Shown: piece after piece, positions 59,148 to 64,000 of the stretch
Numbering within the stretch: the first letter of the stretch is position 1
Layout of the letters: each line of letters begins with the position of its first letter
Assembly (NCBI GenBank): GCA_963681505.1
Contig: OY811979.1
Location: 5,894,910 to 5,958,909, forward strand
Origin: Eunapius fragilis
Taxonomy: Eukaryota; Porifera; Demospongiae; Spongillida; Spongillidae
Direction of reading: 5' to 3'
DNA: 64,000 nt
Made by a program: the position numbers and the translations under genes
Notes under the pieces: generated by a model
Seen by the model: only the letters and a program-made list of their open reading frames with translations
What the model was told of the DNA's origin: nothing
Database searches by the model: none

Positions 59148-62100
59148 TATCATTAAACAACCTATTTCTAGTAATTGTTTGGGGGGTGGAGTAGGCTTGT
59201 AATGCCTCCTCACCTTGGGCAGGGATATGGCACGGTACGAGTGGGTGGTGCCATATCACCACACACCCCCAAACTTGCCGCGCCACGCGTACCCTGGCCC
59301 AGACCCCTGCAGGGGTCTGGGCCAGAGCTAGTGCTGGTGGTGGGAGCAGTGCAGCAAGTGCTGGTAGAATGTTTTTATTTACTTGTTCAGTTCATAAGTT
59401 TATTTTCTCCTCAGATGTTCATATCAGTATCGTAGTGAATAATCAAACGTTGGAAATGTTAAGAATTATAGGACGATCCACGTCCACCCCTGACTTTATC
59501 TCTTAGTGCAATAACTAATTAACTTTAATGATAATTATAACTATTTTTATATAGTGTACATAATGTCCTTGTTTTCGAGGGTGGCTGTGTTCTCCCCATC
59601 TTCATCTCCTGCCAGGTTCTGACCATGTGGTGTGCAAGGGTGGCAGTACTTCTGCTGGTAGGGGGGAGGGGGGGGGGGGGGGGGGGGGCAGCGCAGCTAA
59701 TGGTGGTAGTGACGGGGTCAGTGCTGCTGTTTCAGCTGGTGGTGGGGGGTAGGGGGCAGTGCTGCTAGTGCTGGTGGCAGTGTTGCTGCTAGTGGTGGTG
59801 GGGGACTTGTAACAGCCTTTTGAGCTAGCAATTATTCAAGGTTCATGTACAAGGAGTAGTTATATGGGAGAAGGATATGGTTGCAGTAAAATTCATTTCA
59901 CCTAGTACTCAGCCCTTGCAACTGCAATTAAATTCATACACAGTTGCATGCACAGGCAGGCAAGCCCTAACATGTAGACTACATGTATAGCCTTTGGTAC
60001 ATCAGATAAGGAAGCCTTTTGTATATCAGATTAATATGGCATGCCAATATTCAATAACAGGTCACAAAGGACATGCATGCTTTACATGTGATCCTCTGCT
60101 GGTGGGGGGGGGGGGGGGGGGGGTTGTTGCTGCTTCTGCTGGTGTGGGGTAGGGGGCAGTGCAGCTAGTGCTGGTGGTGGGAGCAGTGCTGCTTCTGCTG
60201 GTGGGGGTGCTGCTTCTGCTGGTGGTGGGGGTAGGGGGCAGTGCAGCTAGTGCTGGTGGCGGGAGTAGTGCTGCTTCTGCTGGTGGGGAGGGGCAGTGCA
60301 GCTAGTGGTGGTAGAAGCAGGTGGCAGTGTTGCTGCTGGCAGTGGGTGTTTGTGGTGGTTGTAGGCCCGCCTCAAGCCATTCGATCCTGGCCTCAACTGC
60401 GGACAGATTGTCGAACACAACAGAGAATTTTTCGTCCATTTTAGCAATCTCGCATGCCACTAGGGTCATTAGGTCTCACCACAAGCCAGAAGTTGACGAT
60501 GTTCTCTGTTGAGCTACAAAATGAAAAACCCGAAAGCAATAATGCATGCAGAGCGAACCTCGTTCACTTCTTGTGAAGTTACCGTTGACATGACTAAAGG
60601 AGAGTTGCGACTCTAATGTTGTCCTGCTCAGTATTATACTCACCATCACACACATAACTCACAGATACTAACAAGTGTTCACTCCCATGGGTGCCCCCAG
60701 CTTTTCTAGAAGGTGGAGGGGGGGGGGGCAGAGGTGAGGGGAGGGGACCCAATTATAGAGAGGTGGGCAGGGGGGAGGCACATGTAAGTTGATATCAATA
60801 CTGGGACAGGGGTTAAATTATTTAACAAGCATTTATTAGAAGGGGTTGGGGGTGGGGTGCCATTGAGTCTCAAAAGGGAGGGGGGGGGGGGGGGGGGGGG
60901 GTGCCCATGACTTAAAACACAGTCACACTCAGAATTCTATATTACTCACCAAACACATCAAATAACATTTTTCACCCCCCAATATGAGTGTACACTCCCA
61001 GCATACACAACTATACGACCTCACATCAACATACACACCCAACTCATATTCTCCACGAACCACATACCAGTACACACTAGCAACAGTGTGTACATTCCCA
61101 ATGACCCTACACACCAGCATTGGGAGTGCCCCACACCTACAATATTTTTGCCGGCAATGAAGGGATAACAAGTTACACAACCTATGCACAGAATTGGCTT
61201 GCTTGGTATAAAGTCCTCCTAAAAGATTCAACTTAACATTTGTTCCCCCCCCCCCCCCCCCCCCCCCCCGCCCCCCCTACTGATGTTTTTTTCTCGATGA
61301 TGGATTGTGTCACTTGTTATCCCTCAATAACAGCATGTACACACCAGGTTATCCCACAGGCACACTAGCACCCTAGCGTATAGCCGGCCGACCACCTAGC
61401 CTACAGATCATTAGACCAACATGAGTTTAAATTCACACACATACACACACACACATACGCACACTTATTCACACATACACACACCAATAGGTTACCATGG
61501 TGGTCATGCTGTACGAGAGGCAACACTTGATCTTGAACCAATTGTGTGATATTCTGGGATACATCATACACAGAATGGTGACTAATTCACTAACCACACA
61601 TCGCTATGGCAACAGAATCACCAAGCACTCTTAGGTAACCATGGTGGCCATGCTGTACGAGAGGTAACATTTGATCATGAACATTGGAGCCGATGCGACG
61701 TTCTTATCAACGCATTGATGAGAGAAGTCGCGTTCAGCAAGCGCCCTATTCTCTACTCGTCCTCTGTCCGTTTTTTCTTCAAATGCAGACCCACGTAACT
61801 TGCGTGGATCTTGCGTCACATCAAACTTCTGAAAGTGCAGCTGCCTGTCCTGCTGCCGCACCTACGTACAACATAAGGCTGTGCCTGCCGATAGCTCTTT
61901 CCATCTTGACGAGAGTTAAGTGGGGCCCATGTCCATAAATGATGCTTGTCCAGCAGGATCATTACGAATTATAGAGGGCCAGAGTATCGACCTGCCATTG
62001 CTCTATTTGTCGGGCATTCACACAATCGCGTGTTGCTGCTACTTTACATCGCACACGAACTTTATACTCTGGTCTAACAGACATTGCTTCCCTCCCATCA

Positions 62101-62626
62101 TGCCACGGTTGCATCCTCTGACACGTAGGGAGAATTAGCTCTCTAAGGCAAACACACACATTAAAGACAAAGGCGCCAGGCAGCGTTGAGATATTATCCC
62201 TATTATTTCAAGAAGTCGCTACAGAAAACTAAGACTTTGGGCAGGTATAACCTTGTTTCTATGCACATGTTACTTGAAGATGGTGTGAGGCCATGGGAAG
62301 AGGATCCACCAAGTGGAACGCCGGCAGAGGTAAGTTTTTGAAATAATGAAATGGTGGTTCGTCGTTGCATTTGGCCGACAGATAGCAATATTACATGGAT
62401 TCATATTGATGAAGAGAAGACTGCAATGGGAGATTTCTTCACATACGACGAGACGAGCCCACCTAAACTCTGCTATCGTGCTAGAAGGTGCTCTCCTCTG
62501 GCGCACATGAAATCTACTTGTTGATGGCGCTGGAACTAATGCATTTGTACGATAGGATTTCCACAAGAGATGACAAGTAGGTTTGGTGAGCTTATTACTA
62601 CAGTCTAAACAACATTCATAGATATA
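59148..62626. other. Low-complexity and unassigned spacer
   Basis: GGT/GCT-rich imperfect repeats at 59640-59810 and 60100-60340 relate to the 48.1-kb array. G or C runs of 20-25 lie at 59668, 60104, 60880 and 61245. An about 55-bp segment (AGGTTACCATGGTGGTCATG...) at 61490 recurs at 61632. Polar open frames at 61631-61861 and 60929-61231 have no recognisable domain. Confidence 0.5.
59327..59528. repeat. Dispersed repeat, copy B
   Basis: Second copy of 48320-48522, differing by a few bases and an inserted TA. It starts 187 bp outside the RecQ element. Confidence 0.9.
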
Positions 62627-63375
62627 TATAGTTGGGCTGAGTGGATAGACCATTTCGAAGCCGTTGCTTTGGTGAACGGTTGGGACGACGAAAAGAAGCG
62701 GTTGTGGTTGCAAGTGCGACTTACAGGGAAAGCGCAGACAGCGTGGAAGCGACTTCCCTTGGAAACTAAAGATGAATACGAAGCAGCAAAGAAAAACGTT
62801 TCGAGCCAGACAGTAAGCGAAAGTTGTATTTTGTTGAATTTCAGGCCAGGAGACGCAAAAGAGATGAGTCTTGGGGTGATTTCACAGACGAGCTACGGGT
62901 CCTGGCTGAAATGGCTTTACCAGAGCTGGACGATAAAGCAAAAGAATTGCTTGCTCTCGAGAGATACCTAGGTGAGCTTGATAACTCTCAGGTTGCATTT
63001 GCTGTTCGACAGCAAGAGCCAAAAACCGTCGACGAAGCTGTCACCGCGACGCTGGAGATACAGTCCTATCTCCGACCTGGATTGCGACAAGAGCTCAATG
63101 CATCAGCGGTCGCAGAGGAAGCAGAAGGCCACAGTATTTCAGTCACGTCGTCCAGTGGTAGCGGACAGGACGCGGTGGTAGAAATGCTGAAAACATTAAC
63201 AGAGCGGCTGGAAACTTCGTTAGGGGAAACGGCGGCTGGCAAGAAACCAATGCGGACGACTGGTACAGGTGGTGGGGGCGGAAGTAAGCGAATTGTATGC
63301 TATAGATGTGGGCAGGTGGGCCATATCGCAAAAAACTGCGCTGCTGAGGGCAAATGCTCGAAGCAGGGAAACTAG
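62627..63375 (+). pseudogene. LTR-retrotransposon gag fragment with zinc knuckle
   Basis: WAEWIDHFEAVALVNGWDDE then RLTGKAQTAWKRLP is the start of a Ty3/gypsy-type gag capsid. After a frame change near 62815 it continues as FVEFQARRRKRDESWGDFTD and ends with a CCHC knuckle, CYRCGQVGHIAKNC, at 63298-63339, and TAG. Protease and polymerase are absent downstream, and no LTR is seen. A TATATAG just upstream could be a splice acceptor. Confidence 0.7.
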
Positions 63376-63516
63376 AACCCCTCACCACTAGGGACCAAGT
63401 GCATGAGGGACTTAATACAATGGTCCATCGTAGTTTAGCAATAAACCTCGCATCATCACCTTGTATAACAGACGAAAAATCATGAAAAGACATCTCAAGT
63501 AGTGTTGAAAGTTTAT

Positions 63517-63873
63517 TTACTTGTTGCTTAAGGGTAGCCTGATCGGATCTCCCCTAGTTGCTGCAATTCCAGCCAATGCGACACGAAGAACAGCTGGATT
63601 GAGACATACGATGTCAAATGCATGGTGGTCCACTAGGCATGTCAACCCTTCAGCAAGCTGTGCGGCGTTTGGATCCTCTTTACAACATGTGCACTCTTCC
63701 GTAGTTGCTTGTGGAATGCACTGGCTACACAAACACCACGATGTATTTACTAGGCGGTTTAAAGCCATTGGTAGCCCGCTGTCTTCTACATCGCTACTGC
63801 TACTGCTATCTGCTTCCTCCAAACCTAGGCCTACTACTCGCGTCGGTTCAAACATATACGGTCTCACAGCCAT
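63517..63873 (-). CDS. P2X7 C-terminal (ballast)-like zinc-binding domain protein
   Basis: ATG at 63873 opens 118 residues with an acidic Ser-rich segment (EEADSSSSSDVEDSG), then WCLCSQCIPQATTEECTCC, then LTCLVDHHAFDIVCLNPAVL. The W-C-x-C-x2-C ... ECxCC ... H-x2-F-x3-CLN-x2-VL pattern matches the cytoplasmic ballast domain of P2X7 receptors, which also occurs alone in many invertebrate proteins. The second half of that domain (AYRQF...IPSCVV type) is missing. The frame ends at TAA overlapping AATAAA, or may splice at a GTAAAT site just before it. Function of stand-alone copies is unknown. Confidence 0.55.
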   Translation of the reverse strand: MAVRPYMFEPTRVVGLGLEEADSSSSSDVEDSGLPMALNRLVNTSWCLCSQCIPQATTEECTCCKEDPNAAQLAEGLTCLVDHHAFDIVCLNPAVLRVALAGIAATRGDPIRLPLSNK

Positions 63874-64000
63874 AACTACAATTAATAATGGGAATCAATG
63901 ACGTTGAAAATACGCGTCATGACGCGTTTGTTTACGTTTTTAAAAAACATTTTTATCTTCAGTACGGAACGCGCTTAAGACTTGATTTTTTTACGATTAG

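Overview
This is nuclear DNA from an animal. It carries an Sp-family zinc-finger gene with a Btd box, a T-box gene, an axonemal dynein heavy-chain relic, Ig-like and FN3 exons, and GT-AG introns, many of them only 44-62 bp. A compact genome full of DIRS, BEL/Pao, RAG1-like, RecQ-bearing and foldback elements fits a sponge or other early-branching marine invertebrate. That placement is inference; no sequence here fixes the phylum.

Layout. 1-5.8 kb: two near-identical copies of a 28-bp satellite plus the 3' exons of one gene, separated by a 200-N gap (probable assembly duplication). 4.05-9.90 kb, minus strand: a complete six-exon gene for a 1,513-aa Tudor-PHD-MYND protein, with MITEs of one family on both sides of its first exon. 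10.2-15.5 kb: minus-strand Ig/spectrin-like exons, then frameshifted PPR and DNA polymerase epsilon (POLE) fragments. 16.4-23.7 kb: a 22-bp array followed by a 6.8-kb, 61-bp satellite with four C-rich insertions. 24.5-25.9 kb: an intact two-exon Sp transcription factor. 26.7-31.9 kb: a decayed dynein heavy chain cut off next to a partial BEL/Pao element. 32-41 kb: sparse DNA with MITEs, a LINE tail, a deleted RAG1-like copy and an Ig/FN3 gene fragment. 42.3-45.1 kb, minus strand: an intact four-exon T-box gene with a TATA box. 48.6-53.0 kb: a nearly intact 4.36-kb transposon encoding a RAG1-like transposase. 53.0-57.6 kb: a decayed DIRS-type retrotransposon. 57.7-59.1 kb: a TIR-bounded element carrying a truncated RecQ-like helicase. 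59-64 kb: low-complexity DNA, a gag fragment and a P2X7-tail-like ORF.

The standout is the RAG1-like element. Its spliced exons give a protein of about 943 aa with RAG1-type N-terminal zinc modules, a RING-like module and a core that keeps candidates for the catalytic D, D, E and the C2H2 zinc residues at RAG1-like spacings. Its two ends begin with CACGG and share an AAACTAGG block placed 12 bp from the heptamer-like end on one side and 23 bp on the other, with a 4-bp AGTG target duplication. This recalls the 12/23 arrangement of V(D)J recombination signals. RAG1-N-terminal-like mobile elements (N-RAG-TP of Aplysia) and RAG-like transposons are already known; the combination seen here deserves verification in other copies.

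The intact host genes (chromatin reader, Sp factor, T-box factor) are unrelated single genes, and no operon-like organisation is expected or seen. Several other genes are broken by frameshifts. Some breaks could be sequencing or assembly errors, since the duplicated copy at 1-2859 shows that small indels occur in this assembly.
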